Shown here piece by piece: positions 24,658-34,045 of a stretch of DNA of 64,000 nucleotides. A program made the translations under genes and the position numbers. The stretch comes from JBAOHV01 sp963714875 (lineage in GTDB: Bacteria; Actinomycetota; Acidimicrobiia; Acidimicrobiales; Microtrichaceae). Within the stretch, counting starts at the first letter, position 1, and each line of letters opens with the position of its first letter. The stretch spans positions 62,001-126,000 of the forward strand of contig CAVQQI010000014.1 of the NCBI GenBank assembly GCA_963714875.1. The letters are read 5' to 3'. The notes under the pieces were generated by a model. It had not been told where the DNA came from. It did no database searches and worked only from the letters and a program-made list of their open reading frames with translations.

Positions 24658-26709
24658 TCACGACGCAGCAGCGGTCGGCGCGGTGCGGGCCTCGATGACG
24701 TCGACGATCGACTCCATGATGTCGATCAGCTCGTAGTCCGACGGGGTGAACACCCGTTGCACACCCAGCGCCTGCAGCTTCGCCACGTCCGCGGGCGGGA
24801 TGATGCCCCCGACCACCACGTCGATGCGCCCCGCCGCGCCGTACTCGGTGAGCTTGTCGAAGATCTGCTCGGCCAGCTCCAGGTGCGAACCCGACAGCAC
24901 CGAGGCGCCGATCACGTCCGCGTCCTCTTCGACCGCGGACTGCACGATCTCGTCGGGGCTCAGCCGGATACCCGAGTAGATGACGTCGAAGCCGACGTGA
25001 CGGGCCGAGACCGCGATGACCTCGGCGCCGTTCGAGTGCCCGTCCAGGCCGGGCTTGCCGATGACGATGCGGGGCCTGTGGCCGAGTTGTTCGGCGAGCG
25101 CACCGACGCGACCACGCAGCGCCTCGACACGATCCCCCTCGAGCCCCAGCTGCTGACCGTCGACGCCGGTGGCGGGACGGAACTCGCCGAACACGTCGCG
25201 CAGCGCGCCGGCCCACTCGCCGGTGGTGACCCGCGCCAGAGCGCACTCGATGGACGGCTCCATCATCGACGTACCGCTGCGAGCGGCGTCCTTCAGCGCG
25301 TCGAGCGCCGCGGCGGCTCGGGCGTCGTCACGTTCGGCCCTGGTGCGCTCCACGCTGGCGATCGCGTCGCGGGCCGAGGACTCGTCGACGGCGAAGATGC
25401 CGCCGTCCTCGCCGCCGAGCAGCGGCGAGGGCAGCCCGTCGGTCCACTTGTTGAGCCCCACCACGATCTGCTCGCCGGTGTTGATCGCACTCACCCGGTT
25501 GGACATGGACCGCACCAACGCCGACTTCATGTAGCCCGACTCGATCGCCGGGATCACGCCGCCCATCCCCAGGATCCGGTCGATCTCCTCACGAGCCTGG
25601 GACTTCAGCTCGGCGACCTTGGACTCGACCACGACCGAGCCCTCGAACAGGTCCGGGTACTCCAACAGGTCGGTCTCGTACGCCAGGATCTGCTGGAGCC
25701 GCAGCGACCACTGCTGATCCCAGGGGCGGGGCAGCGACAGCGCCTCGTTCCATGCGGGCAGCTGCACCGCTCGGGCCCGGGCGTCACGGCTCAGGGTCAC
25801 CCCGAGCGTCTCGATCAGGATGCGCCACGCGTTGTTCTCCGGCTGGGACTCGGTCAGCCCCAACGAGTTGACCTGCACCCCGTAGCGGAAGCGGCGGTAC
25901 TTCTCGTTGGTCACACCGAAACGCTCCGCGGTGTACTCGTCCCAGAGCTCGCCGAAGGCGCGCATCTTGCACATCTCCTCGACGAACCGGATGCCGGCGT
26001 TGACGAAGAAGCTGATGCGTCCGACGGCCCGCTCGAACTGCTCGTCGGTGAAGTGGCCTCGCTCCTTGATCAGGTCCAACAAGCTGATTGCGTTGGCCAG
26101 GGCGAACGCCAGCTCCTGGGTGGGCGTCGCGCCGGCTTCCTGCAGGTGGTAGCTGCAGATGTTCGAGGCGTTCCACTTGGGGATGTCCTCCAGGCAGAAC
26201 TCGTACATCTCGGCGATGATCCGCAGGCTCTGCTCGGGCGGGAAGATGTAGGTGCCCCGCGCCAGGTACTCCTTGATCAGGTCGTTCTGCGTGGTGCCCG
26301 TCAGCTCGGCCAGGTCGACCCCTCGTTCGCGTGCCACCCCGACGTACAACGCCAGCAACCACATGGCCGTGCCGTTGATGGTCATCGAGGTGTTCATCTG
26401 CTCGACGGGGATCTCGTCGAACAGCACGTGCATGTCGTCGAGGGAGTTGATCGGCACGCCGACCTTGCCGATCTCGGGGCGGGCGATCGGGTCGTCGGAG
26501 TCGTAGCCGCACTGCGTGGGCAGATCGAACGCGATCGACAGGCCGGTCTGCCCCTTGGCCAGGTTCGAGCGGTACAGCTCGTTGGACGCCTTGGGGCTGG
26601 AGTGCCCCGAGTACGTGCGGATGATCCACGGCCGGTCGCGGGTGACCTCGCCGTCGGGTCCGGTGATCTGGTGTGCCTGCTGGGGCGCCGCGTCGGAGTG
26701 CTCAACCAT
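24658..26709 (-). CDS. meaA: Ethylmalonyl-CoA mutase-like B12-dependent acyl-CoA mutase (MeaA type)
   Basis: Adenosylcobalamin enzyme rearranging the carbon skeleton of an acyl-CoA. The active-site region WIIRTYSGHSSPKASNELYR, AFDLPTQCGYDSDDP and EQMNTSMTINGTAMW resemble ethylmalonyl-CoA mutase (Ecm/MeaA), not methylmalonyl-CoA mutase, which has QYAGFSTAEESN and AFDLATHRGYDSDHP at these places. The C-terminal B12 domain has DGHSNGAE (about residue 555). About 683 residues in one chain, as in Ecm. ATG 26709. Ecm belongs to the ethylmalonyl-CoA pathway for acetyl-CoA assimilation; crotonyl-CoA carboxylase is not in this window, and an isobutyryl-type substrate cannot be excluded. Confidence 0.8.
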   Translation of the reverse strand: MVEHSDAAPQQAHQITGPDGEVTRDRPWIIRTYSGHSSPKASNELYRSNLAKGQTGLSIAFDLPTQCGYDSDDPIARPEIGKVGVPINSLDDMHVLFDEIPVEQMNTSMTINGTAMWLLALYVGVARERGVDLAELTGTTQNDLIKEYLARGTYIFPPEQSLRIIAEMYEFCLEDIPKWNASNICSYHLQEAGATPTQELAFALANAISLLDLIKERGHFTDEQFERAVGRISFFVNAGIRFVEEMCKMRAFGELWDEYTAERFGVTNEKYRRFRYGVQVNSLGLTESQPENNAWRILIETLGVTLSRDARARAVQLPAWNEALSLPRPWDQQWSLRLQQILAYETDLLEYPDLFEGSVVVESKVAELKSQAREEIDRILGMGGVIPAIESGYMKSALVRSMSNRVSAINTGEQIVVGLNKWTDGLPSPLLGGEDGGIFAVDESSARDAIASVERTRAERDDARAAAALDALKDAARSGTSMMEPSIECALARVTTGEWAGALRDVFGEFRPATGVDGQQLGLEGDRVEALRGRVGALAEQLGHRPRIVIGKPGLDGHSNGAEVIAVSARHVGFDVIYSGIRLSPDEIVQSAVEEDADVIGASVLSGSHLELAEQIFDKLTEYGAAGRIDVVVGGIIPPADVAKLQALGVQRVFTPSDYELIDIMESIVDVIEARTAPTAAAS

Positions 26710-26807
26710 GATGTCGATCGTACTTGTCGGCCCCGGGGCGGACCCAGAGACGGCGCCCGGGCACGCCCTGCCTCGCCCCGCGGCACACCGGGTGGAAAGC
26801 TGTCCCG

Positions 26808-28010
26808 GTGTTCCGTCCTGCGTGTCGAGCGCTGTTCCCCCTGACGTCGGTCGTCGCGCTCGCGCTGGTCGCCACCGCGTGCGTCGGCACGGGCTCCACC
26901 AGCGTGGACGCAGCCGACGACGGGGTCGAGGTCGTGGCCGACGACAACCCCTCGGCATCGACGACCACCGCCTCCACGAGCACCACGACCACCGCCGCCC
27001 CACGGCCGCCGGCCAACACCCTCGAGCTCGCCAAGCTGCGCACCGTGTCCGGCGACATCTCACCGAAGTCGGTCGTCGCATCGGGGACGGGCCTCGTCAC
27101 CGCGCAGAACATGATGTACACCCACACGGTCACCGCCTACGACGCCGACGGTGAGCTGCTCGCCACCATCCCCGACACCGTGACGCTGAGCGACTTCGGG
27201 ATCGACAAGCAGGGCGAGTTCCAAGGTGCGCCGGTCGAGGCTGCGTTCACGCCCGACGCCGAGCACGTCTACGTGTCGAACTACTCGATGTACGGCCCCG
27301 GCTTCCGTGAGGGCAGCGACAAGTGCTCCCCCGCCGATGGCACGCCGCCCAGCTTCCTCTACCGGATCAGCACCGAGAGCTGGGAGATCGACCAGGTCGT
27401 GCCCGCCGGGGCAGTGCCGAAGTACGTGGCGGTCACACCCGACGGGGAGAAGGTGCTGGCCACCAACTGGTGCACCTGGGACCTGACCGTCGCGGACACC
27501 GGGACCGGAGCGGTCACCGACACGATCGACATCGGGCGCTATCCCCGCGGCATCGCCGTCACCCAGGACAGCTCGACCGCCTACATCGCGGTGATGGGCA
27601 CCACCGACGTCGCCAGGGTGAACCTGACCGACGGCTCGATCAGCTGGATACGCGGGGTCGGCCAGGGCCCCCGCCACATCGTCCTGAGTCCGGACGACGC
27701 CTACGCCTACGTGACGCTCAACGCCGAGGGTCGGGTCGCCAAGATCGACACCGCCACCGGTCAGGTGGTCCAGAAGGTCTCGACCGGATCGCAGCCACGC
27801 TCGATGGACATCTCCACCGACGGCACCGCGGTGTACGTCGTGAACTACGACAGCAGCACCATGACGAAGCTGGCGACCGAGGACATGTCGACATTGCAGG
27901 AGGTCTCCACGGGGTACCACCCGATCGGGATCGCCTATGACGACCTGACGGGTCGGGTCTGGGTGGCGAACTACGGCGGCACCATCGACATCTGGGACGA
28001 CGCACTCTGA
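26808..28010 (+). CDS. Secreted lipoprotein with YVTN-type beta-propeller
   Basis: The N-terminus FPLTSVVALALVATAC is a lipoprotein signal with Cys at about residue 25, followed by a Ser/Thr-rich linker. The rest is a repeat propeller: KYVAVTPDGEKVLATNW, RGIAVTQDSSTAYIAVMG, RHIVLSPDDAYAYVTLN, RSMDISTDGTAVYVVNY and IGIAYDDLTGRVWVANYGG. 400 residues. Such surface propellers are usually scaffolds or binding modules; no catalytic residue is evident. GTG 26808 with GGAAAG about ten bases upstream. It is divergent from the mutase operon. Confidence 0.8.
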   Translation: MFRPACRALFPLTSVVALALVATACVGTGSTSVDAADDGVEVVADDNPSASTTTASTSTTTTAAPRPPANTLELAKLRTVSGDISPKSVVASGTGLVTAQNMMYTHTVTAYDADGELLATIPDTVTLSDFGIDKQGEFQGAPVEAAFTPDAEHVYVSNYSMYGPGFREGSDKCSPADGTPPSFLYRISTESWEIDQVVPAGAVPKYVAVTPDGEKVLATNWCTWDLTVADTGTGAVTDTIDIGRYPRGIAVTQDSSTAYIAVMGTTDVARVNLTDGSISWIRGVGQGPRHIVLSPDDAYAYVTLNAEGRVAKIDTATGQVVQKVSTGSQPRSMDISTDGTAVYVVNYDSSTMTKLATEDMSTLQEVSTGYHPIGIAYDDLTGRVWVANYGGTIDIWDDAL

Positions 28011-28093
28011 CCTGAGCGTTCGGGGCTGCTGTGCACCCGCCGGTTCCCGTTCAACACTCCAGCTCCGGTGCAGTGGGCCCCGCCCAGTACGGC

Positions 28094-28186
28094 GTTCGGT
28101 GTTCGTGACGGCACGAATGGCAGACACGTAGAGGGTTGCCGCCTGAATCAGCTGCCTGTACCGTGTGTTCGGTGTTCGTGACGGCA
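28094..28186. promoter_or_regulatory. Repeated operator-like sequence at the AbiE-like toxin-antitoxin promoter
   Basis: The 20-base sequence GTTCGGTGTTCGTGACGGCA occurs twice in direct orientation (28094-28113 and 28167-28186), 73 bases apart. The first copy continues into a perfect inverted repeat TTCGTG-ACGG-CACGAA (28102-28117); the second overlaps the likely antitoxin start codon. This layout fits an autorepressed toxin-antitoxin promoter. Confidence 0.6.
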
Positions 28187-29158
28187 GGTACACCAGAACA
28201 TGAGGAATTGCTGGCCGAGCTGGTCGACGGTCTGCGCAGCCTGGGCATCGACGCACGTTCCGAGGACGGCGCGCTGCTCGCGGACGGGACCAGGCGCGCA
28301 CCCCTGTTGATCGCGCGGGCGCACCCGACGCCCGCGGACCTGTCCGATCTGGTCCGGTCCGGTCGCGCCGACGCGCCGGTGATCGTCATCGCCGACCGGA
28401 TCAGCGAGGCGGGGCGTGCGGTGCTGCGGTCCGGGGGGTGGGGCTGGCTGGACCGTCGCGGCCACTTGCGGATCTGGTCCCAGGGCCTGCGGCTCGACAG
28501 CGAATTGCCGAGCGGCGACTCCCGACGCCCCACCGGCGGCAACCTGTGGACCACCGTCGGGCTCGAAGTGGCCCTGCATGCGCTGGTCGATGCGTCCGCG
28601 CCGGTGACGGCGCGTCGACTCGCCCCCGTCATCGGACGCAGCGTCGGTGCCACCCACGAGATGATCGGCCGGTTCAGCGCGGCGGGGCTCATCGGTCGAC
28701 GGACCCACCTGCCGCTGCTGCCCGACCTGTTCTGGGAGACCGCCGCCAACTGGCCCGATGACGACTGGCTACCACTGCCGATCACCATCGAGGAGGTCGC
28801 GACCCGCGTGGACGCCGAAGAACTGGTCCGGGCCGACGAACGCGCGGCCACGCTGGGCGGCGCACGCATCGCCGCTGCGGGGGAACTCCCCGCCCGCTGC
28901 TACGTCGGGTCCCCCGCTGCCCTGCGCCGCCTCAGGGGCTCGGTCGACCGTGATGCGCCCACCCGGTGCTGGGTGCGTCCGGCACCGGTCGACTGGGTGC
29001 CGCTCAATGCGGCACACCCGCCCGACGGCGACCACCCGTGGTCGGTGGCGCACCCCATGCTGTGCGCGGTGCGCCTCGCCGCCGACCCGGCCCGTGGCCG
29101 TGAGATCGTCGAGGACTGGGGCATCGTGCCCGGGGCGATCGAGGACGACGCGACATGA
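28178..29158 (+). CDS. AbiEi-like type IV antitoxin with winged helix
   Basis: Predicted antitoxin and autorepressor. The N-terminal 110 residues resemble the restriction-endonuclease-like domain of actinobacterial AbiEi proteins: a conserved strand APVIVIADRISEAGRAVLRS followed by GWGWLDRRGHLRIW. A winged helix follows (VTARRLAPVIGRSVGATHEM, about residues 148-175). About 326 residues. Several in-frame starts exist (TTG 28136, GTG 28163, 28172 and 28178); none has a ribosome binding site, and I use GTG 28178, which lies inside the second operator copy. The stop overlaps the toxin start by four bases. The family assignment rests on pattern and gene order. Confidence 0.6.
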   Translation: MTAGTPEHEELLAELVDGLRSLGIDARSEDGALLADGTRRAPLLIARAHPTPADLSDLVRSGRADAPVIVIADRISEAGRAVLRSGGWGWLDRRGHLRIWSQGLRLDSELPSGDSRRPTGGNLWTTVGLEVALHALVDASAPVTARRLAPVIGRSVGATHEMIGRFSAAGLIGRRTHLPLLPDLFWETAANWPDDDWLPLPITIEEVATRVDAEELVRADERAATLGGARIAAAGELPARCYVGSPAALRRLRGSVDRDAPTRCWVRPAPVDWVPLNAAHPPDGDHPWSVAHPMLCAVRLAADPARGREIVEDWGIVPGAIEDDAT

Positions 29159-29922
29159 CCCGGGTGGTGGTCCTGTCCGGTCGACGCGACGGCACCACCC
29201 ACCGCGAGGTCGAGCTGCTCGCGTCCTTGCCGAGCGAGCTGCGGTTGATCGGCGGGCTGGCGGTCATGTGTCGCGTGGGGTCACCGCATCGCACGACGGT
29301 CGACCTGGATGCGGTTGCCCGAGACCTGGAGGGGCTGCACGCGTCCCTGGCGCGCCTGGCCATGACGTCGGCCGGCGGCGGCCAGTACCGCTTCGAAGGC
29401 GACCTGGACCTGGACGTCATCGACGTCGCTCCCGCCGCCGCTGATGAGCTCGCCCGGGAGCTGTGCTCCGACACCGGCGATGGCAGCGACGGCCTGTCGG
29501 ACCTGGAGCTGAACATCGTGTCGTTGACCTGGGCACACGACACCGCCACGGCGGTCGACCTCGTCGCGGTGGATGAGGTCAGCGGCGAACGTCTGGCGTG
29601 GGCCGCAGATCGTCAGGTCGCCACGACATCGGGGCTCGTGGCCATGAAGGCGACCGCCATACCGCTGCGGGCCTCGACCCGACCCGAGAAGCGGGGCTCG
29701 GATCTCTACGACCTGGCTCGACTGCTGCTGGTGGTCCCGCCCGACGATCCGCAGCTCGACTCGATGCCCGGGGTGCTCGCCGACGAGGTGGCTCGACGAC
29801 TGCGGCGGTGGTTCATGGACGACGCAGGGAGGGACCGCACGTTCCGTGACATCCGCCGGTTCGACGAGCCGAGGGTCGACCTGGACCACGTCGCCGACGT
29901 CGTTGCGGACCTGCTCGACTGA
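29155..29922 (+). CDS. AbiEii-like nucleotidyltransferase toxin
   Basis: Predicted toxin of the DNA polymerase beta-type nucleotidyltransferase superfamily. The active-site pattern is LIGGLAVMCRVGSPHRTTVD (GG at residues 33-34) with the metal-binding DLD at 50-52. Downstream, LVAMKATAI and KRGSDLYDLARLL match the Lys and the K/RxxxDxxDL segment of AbiEii proteins. 255 residues. ATG 29155 overlaps the antitoxin stop (ATGA), so the two are translated together. AbiEii-type enzymes modify tRNA or other acceptors and stop growth when the antitoxin fails, often upon phage infection; the target here is unknown. Confidence 0.65.
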   Translation: MTRVVVLSGRRDGTTHREVELLASLPSELRLIGGLAVMCRVGSPHRTTVDLDAVARDLEGLHASLARLAMTSAGGGQYRFEGDLDLDVIDVAPAAADELARELCSDTGDGSDGLSDLELNIVSLTWAHDTATAVDLVAVDEVSGERLAWAADRQVATTSGLVAMKATAIPLRASTRPEKRGSDLYDLARLLLVVPPDDPQLDSMPGVLADEVARRLRRWFMDDAGRDRTFRDIRRFDEPRVDLDHVADVVADLLD

Positions 29923-29962
29923 TCGCCGGGAAGCACGCGCCGCCCGCCATGCACGGCGAGGC

Positions 29963-32016
29963 TCAGAGTCCCTCGGCAACCAACTGGTCACGCAGCCGAT
30001 CGGCCAACGCGGTCGATGCCGCCACGCTCAGGTGGTCGCCATCGCGGTACATCCACGTGCCGTCGAGATAGGTCGAACACTCGTCGTCGGAACACAGCCA
30101 CGGAACGGGGTCGATGGTCGACACCAGCTCGAAGCGGCCGTCCAGACGGCCCTCGACCGCCAGCGAGGCCGCCCGGTCCGCCTCGACGTCGGCCAGCGCT
30201 CGGGTCGACGAACACGCTGCCGGATCGATCATGTACCGCAGACGACCACAGGTGGCGTTGGTGAACTGGTGGTAGGGCACATCGTTGAACAGCGCGACGC
30301 GGACGTCGGCAGCTCCGAGTCGGTCGAGCGTGTCGCCCAGTCCCCGTTCCCAGATCTGACCGATGGACTCGGGGTCGTTCACCCACTCGCCGTCCGGGTC
30401 CAACCATGGATCACCGCCCTCGACCCCGAGCACGCCGACCGAGCCGGTGCCGATCAGCACCAGGTCGGTTGGAGTTCTGCGATCTCGTCGACGTACTGCT
30501 CGATGAACTGCTGGCACTCGACGTCACCCTCGCCGTCGGCACGGCGCACGGTCGCGCCGACCATCGGGCAGCCCGACATGGTGGCGATGCTCACGTCGTA
30601 GCCCAACTCGTTGCCGCGGCGATCGTCGCCTCGGACCACATGCTGGCGTGCGAGTCCCCGATGAGCACGATGGTGCCGCGGGAGTCCTCGACCGCCCAGG
30701 TGCACCCTGGGTCGTCGATCGGCACCCACTCGTCGAAGCGTCGGTTGCAGCCCTCGGAGTCGATGTGGCGCTGTCCGGCGAGCTCGAGATCATCGACCGA
30801 CAGGGCGCGATCGGCAAGACCGATCCGAGACCCGCGACGACCGGGACTGCGACGCACACCGCAGCGAGCAGCAGCACACGGGAGCCACGCCACCGGTCGT
30901 CGTAGCGGAACCGGTCCTCGATCGTGCGCTTCGCCAACCCTGCGAGCACGAGGGACAGCACAGCCGCTGCGAGCACCGCCCAGATCGAATCGATGTTCGA
31001 CTCGGCGAACACGATCAGCGGCCAGTGGAACAGGTACCAGCCGTAGGACAGGTCCCCGAGCACGACCAGCGGTCGGGTTCCGAGCAGGCCGCCTGCGGCG
31101 GTGCTCCGCCGGTGCCCGATGCGATGAGCATCACCGTGCCGACAACTGGCACCAGCATCAGCGCCGCGGACAGACCACTCGACTCGGTGAACAGGACCGC
31201 GGCGGCCACGACCGACACCAGGCCGATCGCGCCCGAGCGATCGAACGAACCGCCCTGGGCCAGGTGGCCACGCTCTGCGCGCGAGCGCCAGCGCAGCCCC
31301 GGCGATGAACTCCCAGGCGCGGGTGGGGGCGCTGTAGAAGCCGACCGCTGCGGGAGAGGAGAACCCGAGCGCCGTCACCGGACCCTCGAAGCGTCCGGCC
31401 AGCGTCGCGGCGAACAAGGCGAACGATCCGAGACCGGCGACGCCGAGCACCACGAAGCCGACCCGCCGGAGCGGCAGCGACGCGACCGGCTCGACGGCCC
31501 GACCAGCGCCGTTCCGGCCAACAGCACGAAGGGCACCACCAGGTAGAACTGCTCCTCGACCGACAGCGACCACGTGTGCAGCAGCGCATTGGCGTCCGCC
31601 GGGAGCGCGAAGTAGTCGTTCGCCTGACGGGCGAGGAACGTGTTGGCGTTCAGCAGCGCGGCGGCGACTGCCGTCTTGGAGGTCACCGCCGATGCGCCCA
31701 GCGGGCTGAGCAGTGCGACGCCGAGCACCGAGGTCAGCGTCAGGGTCAGCGCCAGCATGGGGAGCAGGCGACGGACCCGGCGTGCGAAGAAGCTCCGGAT
31801 CGGCACGGATCCGGTGGAGCGGAGCTGCGCTCGCAGCATGGTCGTGATGACGAAGCCCGACACGACGAAGAACACGTCGACGCCGATGTAGCCACCGGGC
31901 ACCAGGTCCCTGACGTGGAACACGACGACCAGCAGCACCGCCAGGCCCCTGATCCCCTGGATGTCGGCGCGCACACCGGGGCGCAGCGCCGTCGGTGCTA
32001 CGCCCGGACCCTTCAT
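29963..32016 (-). pseudogene. Acyltransferase-3/SGNH fusion protein broken by about six frameshifts
   Basis: A complete OafA-like protein can be read only by changing frame six times. In order: DIQGIRGLAVLLVVVFHV, GGYIGVDVFFVVSGFVITT and HTWSLSVEEQFYLVVPFV; then GFYSAPTRAWEFIAGAAL; then LFTESSGLSAALMLV; then LGDLSYGWYLFHWPLIVF; then LIGDSHASMW (SGNH block I); then DGDHLSVAAST (Asp-His block). Breaks lie near 31500 (-1), 31278 (+1), 31093 (-1), 30800-30850 (-1), 30615 (-1) and 30470 (-1). Five of six are deletions, unlike the other broken genes here. Motifs are intact, so either error-prone sequence or very recent decay. Start ATG 32016. About 690 residues when joined. Confidence 0.7.
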
Positions 32017-32106
32017 CGTGGCCGACACGACCACCCCCACCGGTCGAACATGGTCCGGCCGACCGTACGAGCACCGACCGGCTGCGCCGACCGAACTCCG
32101 CGCAGG

Positions 32107-33051
32107 TCAGCCCGTCAGCAGCGGGGCGACCTCGGCGCCGAATCGGCGGACCTGGTCGGCCATCTCGGCGGCGTCACGCCCGCGGAAGCCCAGCTGGATC
32201 TGGTTGATGCCCTTCGGCGGGAACCTCCGCAGTCGCTCCGCGACCTGCTCCGCGCTGCCCACCGTGGCGTAGGGCTCGATGGCGAACTCCGGGGTGCCGA
32301 CGTAGACCGGGCCGGCCACGACGCCCAGGTCGAACGCCGCGGGCAGACCCTCGGCCCGGCGGATCTCGGCGATGTGGGCGATCGCGTTGGACATGCCCAT
32401 CTTCGGCGGGCCCTGCGGCAACCAACCGTCGGCGAGCCGGGCGGCACGGGTGATCGCCGCCTTGGACGAGCCACCGATCCAGATCGGCGGACCGCCGGGT
32501 CGGACCGGACGCGGCGACATCCCGACGCCGACCTCGGCCCCCGGGCCACCGACGCCCGGGTACTCGTCGGCGAAGGCCGCGCGGATCGGCCCGATGGCGT
32601 CCTCGACCGCCGAGCCCCGCGAGTCGTGGTCGACCCCCAGCAACGCGAACTCCGACTCCAGGTGGCCCGCACCCGCGCCCAGGATCGCCCGGCCGCCACT
32701 GAGCCGATCCAGGGTCATGAACGCCTTCGCCGTCACCAGCGGGTGCCGGTAGGGCAGCACGTAGACGTGGGACAGCAGGTGGGTGCGCGTGGTCTGCGCG
32801 GCCAGCCAGCCGAGGGTCGCGACCGTGTCGTACCAGGTGGTCGACATGGCCTCGTCGGCCGGTCGGGGCACCGCCACGTGGTCGCACACCGCGACGTAGA
32901 AGGCACCCGCCTCGTCGGCTGCCCGGGCGATCGCCGCCAACTCGTCGGGCCCGGCAGCCGCCTCCCACGGTTGGACGTACCTGGTGCTCTGCGACTGGAT
33001 CGGCAGCTGGAGTCCCCACACGACCTCTCCCGCCGGGATGATGGCCCCCAT
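32107..33051 (-). CDS. LLM-class oxidoreductase, probably F420-dependent
   Basis: Luciferase-like monooxygenase fold (TIM barrel) that uses F420 or flavin. Motifs: WGLQLPIQSQ at the start, AVCDHVAVPRP, HVYVLPYRHPLVTAKAFMTLD, LGAGAGHLESEFALLGV and PIWIGGSSKAAITRAARLADGW. 314 residues. TIGR03619-like F420 proteins share the ILGAGAGH/PIWIGG pattern. ATG 33051 with GGGGGAG upstream, and the CTGAC-type operator 35 bases before it, which places the gene in the catabolic regulon. Substrate unknown. Confidence 0.85.
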   Translation of the reverse strand: MGAIIPAGEVVWGLQLPIQSQSTRYVQPWEAAAGPDELAAIARAADEAGAFYVAVCDHVAVPRPADEAMSTTWYDTVATLGWLAAQTTRTHLLSHVYVLPYRHPLVTAKAFMTLDRLSGGRAILGAGAGHLESEFALLGVDHDSRGSAVEDAIGPIRAAFADEYPGVGGPGAEVGVGMSPRPVRPGGPPIWIGGSSKAAITRAARLADGWLPQGPPKMGMSNAIAHIAEIRRAEGLPAAFDLGVVAGPVYVGTPEFAIEPYATVGSAEQVAERLRRFPPKGINQIQLGFRGRDAAEMADQVRRFGAEVAPLLTG

Positions 33052-33085
33052 CGATGCTCCCCCCTGCGGCCCCGGAGGACCAGAT

Positions 33086-33100
33086 CTGACGGGTCGTCAG
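33086..33100. promoter_or_regulatory. CTGAC-N5-GTCAG operator, site B (LLM oxidoreductase)
   Basis: CTGACGGGTCGTCAG, both arms perfect, with flanks GATCT...GTTAG. It fills the 50-base gap between the two LLM genes and lies 35 bases upstream of the ATG at 33051. The upstream gene ends at 33102, so this must be a separate promoter for the downstream gene. Confidence 0.65.
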
Positions 33101-33101
33101 G

Positions 33102-34004
33102 TTAGCTGCCGGAGAGGCCCACGACCTGCGCGACGCTCGACATCTCGTCGCGCAGCTGCGCCAGATCCGCCACGGCGGTCGAACAGACCATGCGGTGCAC
33201 GCCGAGTCGATCGAAGCGCTCGACCATGCCCACATCGACCGAGCCCAACCCGACCGTGACCGACAGCTCCAGCGCGTCGGGATCGCGTCCCAGATCCTCG
33301 GCGGTCCGACGGGCGAGCTGCCAGCGCTGCCCCAGCGACTCGTCGTCCAGACCGAGGGGATGGAAGCCGTCACCGAGACGGCCGCAGCGCCTTGCGGCGG
33401 CCTCGCTGTGGCCACCGATGTGGATCGGCACGCCACCGGGGCGCACGGGGCGCGGTTCGCTCCAGACGTCGTCGAAGTCGAAGAACTCGCCGTGGAAGCT
33501 GGCCCCCGGCCGACCCGAACCCCGCTCGTACGGCGGTAGGTCCCACAGCGCCCGCATGGCGGCGAGTGTCTCGTCGAGCCGACGTCCGCGACGGGAGAAG
33601 TCGACCCCGGTCGACTCGAGCTCCTCGCGCATCCACCCGACACCGGCGCCCAACAGCATCCGGCCACCGGAGAGCACGTCGATGGTGGCCAGGCGTTTGG
33701 CGAGGATCAGCGGGTGGTGGTGCGGCACGACCATCACGCCGGTGCCGAGTCGGATGCGCTCGGTACGCGCCGCGATGAACGCCAGCAGGTCGAGCGGGTC
33801 GGGAATCGGGCAGTCGACCGGCAGCGGCATGCGCCCCGAGTCGCTGTAGGGGTACCTCTCGTCGTAGCGCCCCGGCACCACGACGTGCTCCACGGTGTAG
33901 AGCGACTCGTAACCGCACGCCTCGGCGTGCTGCGCGAACCGGGTCATCCACCCCGGATCCGCGACGACACCCGACCGGTACGGTGGCAACAGACCGAAGA
34001 GCAT
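33102..34004 (-). CDS. LLM-class oxidoreductase, probably F420-dependent
   Basis: Second member of the luciferase-like family in tandem. Motifs: YESLYTVEHVVVPGRYDERY, MVVPHHHPLILAKRLATIDV, LLGAGVGWMREELESTGVDF and PIHIGGHSEAAARRCGRLGDGF. The GVGWMREE and IHIGG patterns are those of the F420-dependent TIGR03619 group. 300 residues. ATG 34004, stop at 33102 immediately before operator site B. The two neighbours share only modest similarity, so this is not a recent duplication. Confidence 0.85.
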   Translation of the reverse strand: MLFGLLPPYRSGVVADPGWMTRFAQHAEACGYESLYTVEHVVVPGRYDERYPYSDSGRMPLPVDCPIPDPLDLLAFIAARTERIRLGTGVMVVPHHHPLILAKRLATIDVLSGGRMLLGAGVGWMREELESTGVDFSRRGRRLDETLAAMRALWDLPPYERGSGRPGASFHGEFFDFDDVWSEPRPVRPGGVPIHIGGHSEAAARRCGRLGDGFHPLGLDDESLGQRWQLARRTAEDLGRDPDALELSVTVGLGSVDVGMVERFDRLGVHRMVCSTAVADLAQLRDEMSSVAQVVGLSGS

Positions 34005-34045
34005 GGGAGGAACCTACCGCCCGCCGGTCGGGGCATCCCCCGAGC

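Noticed and set aside
24658..26709. Methylmalonyl-CoA mutase large subunit
   Set aside because: The active-site segments are SGHSSPKASN and DLPTQCGYDSDDP, as in ethylmalonyl-CoA mutase; methylmalonyl enzymes have AGFSTAEESN and DLATHRGYDSDHP.
24097..26844. A 915-residue rightward open frame
   Set aside because: Antisense shadow of meaB and the mutase gene; composition is low-complexity and no family is recognisable.
28136..28177. TTG start for the AbiEi-like gene
   Set aside because: It would place both operator copies partly inside the gene; GTG 28178 fits better, although the true start remains uncertain.
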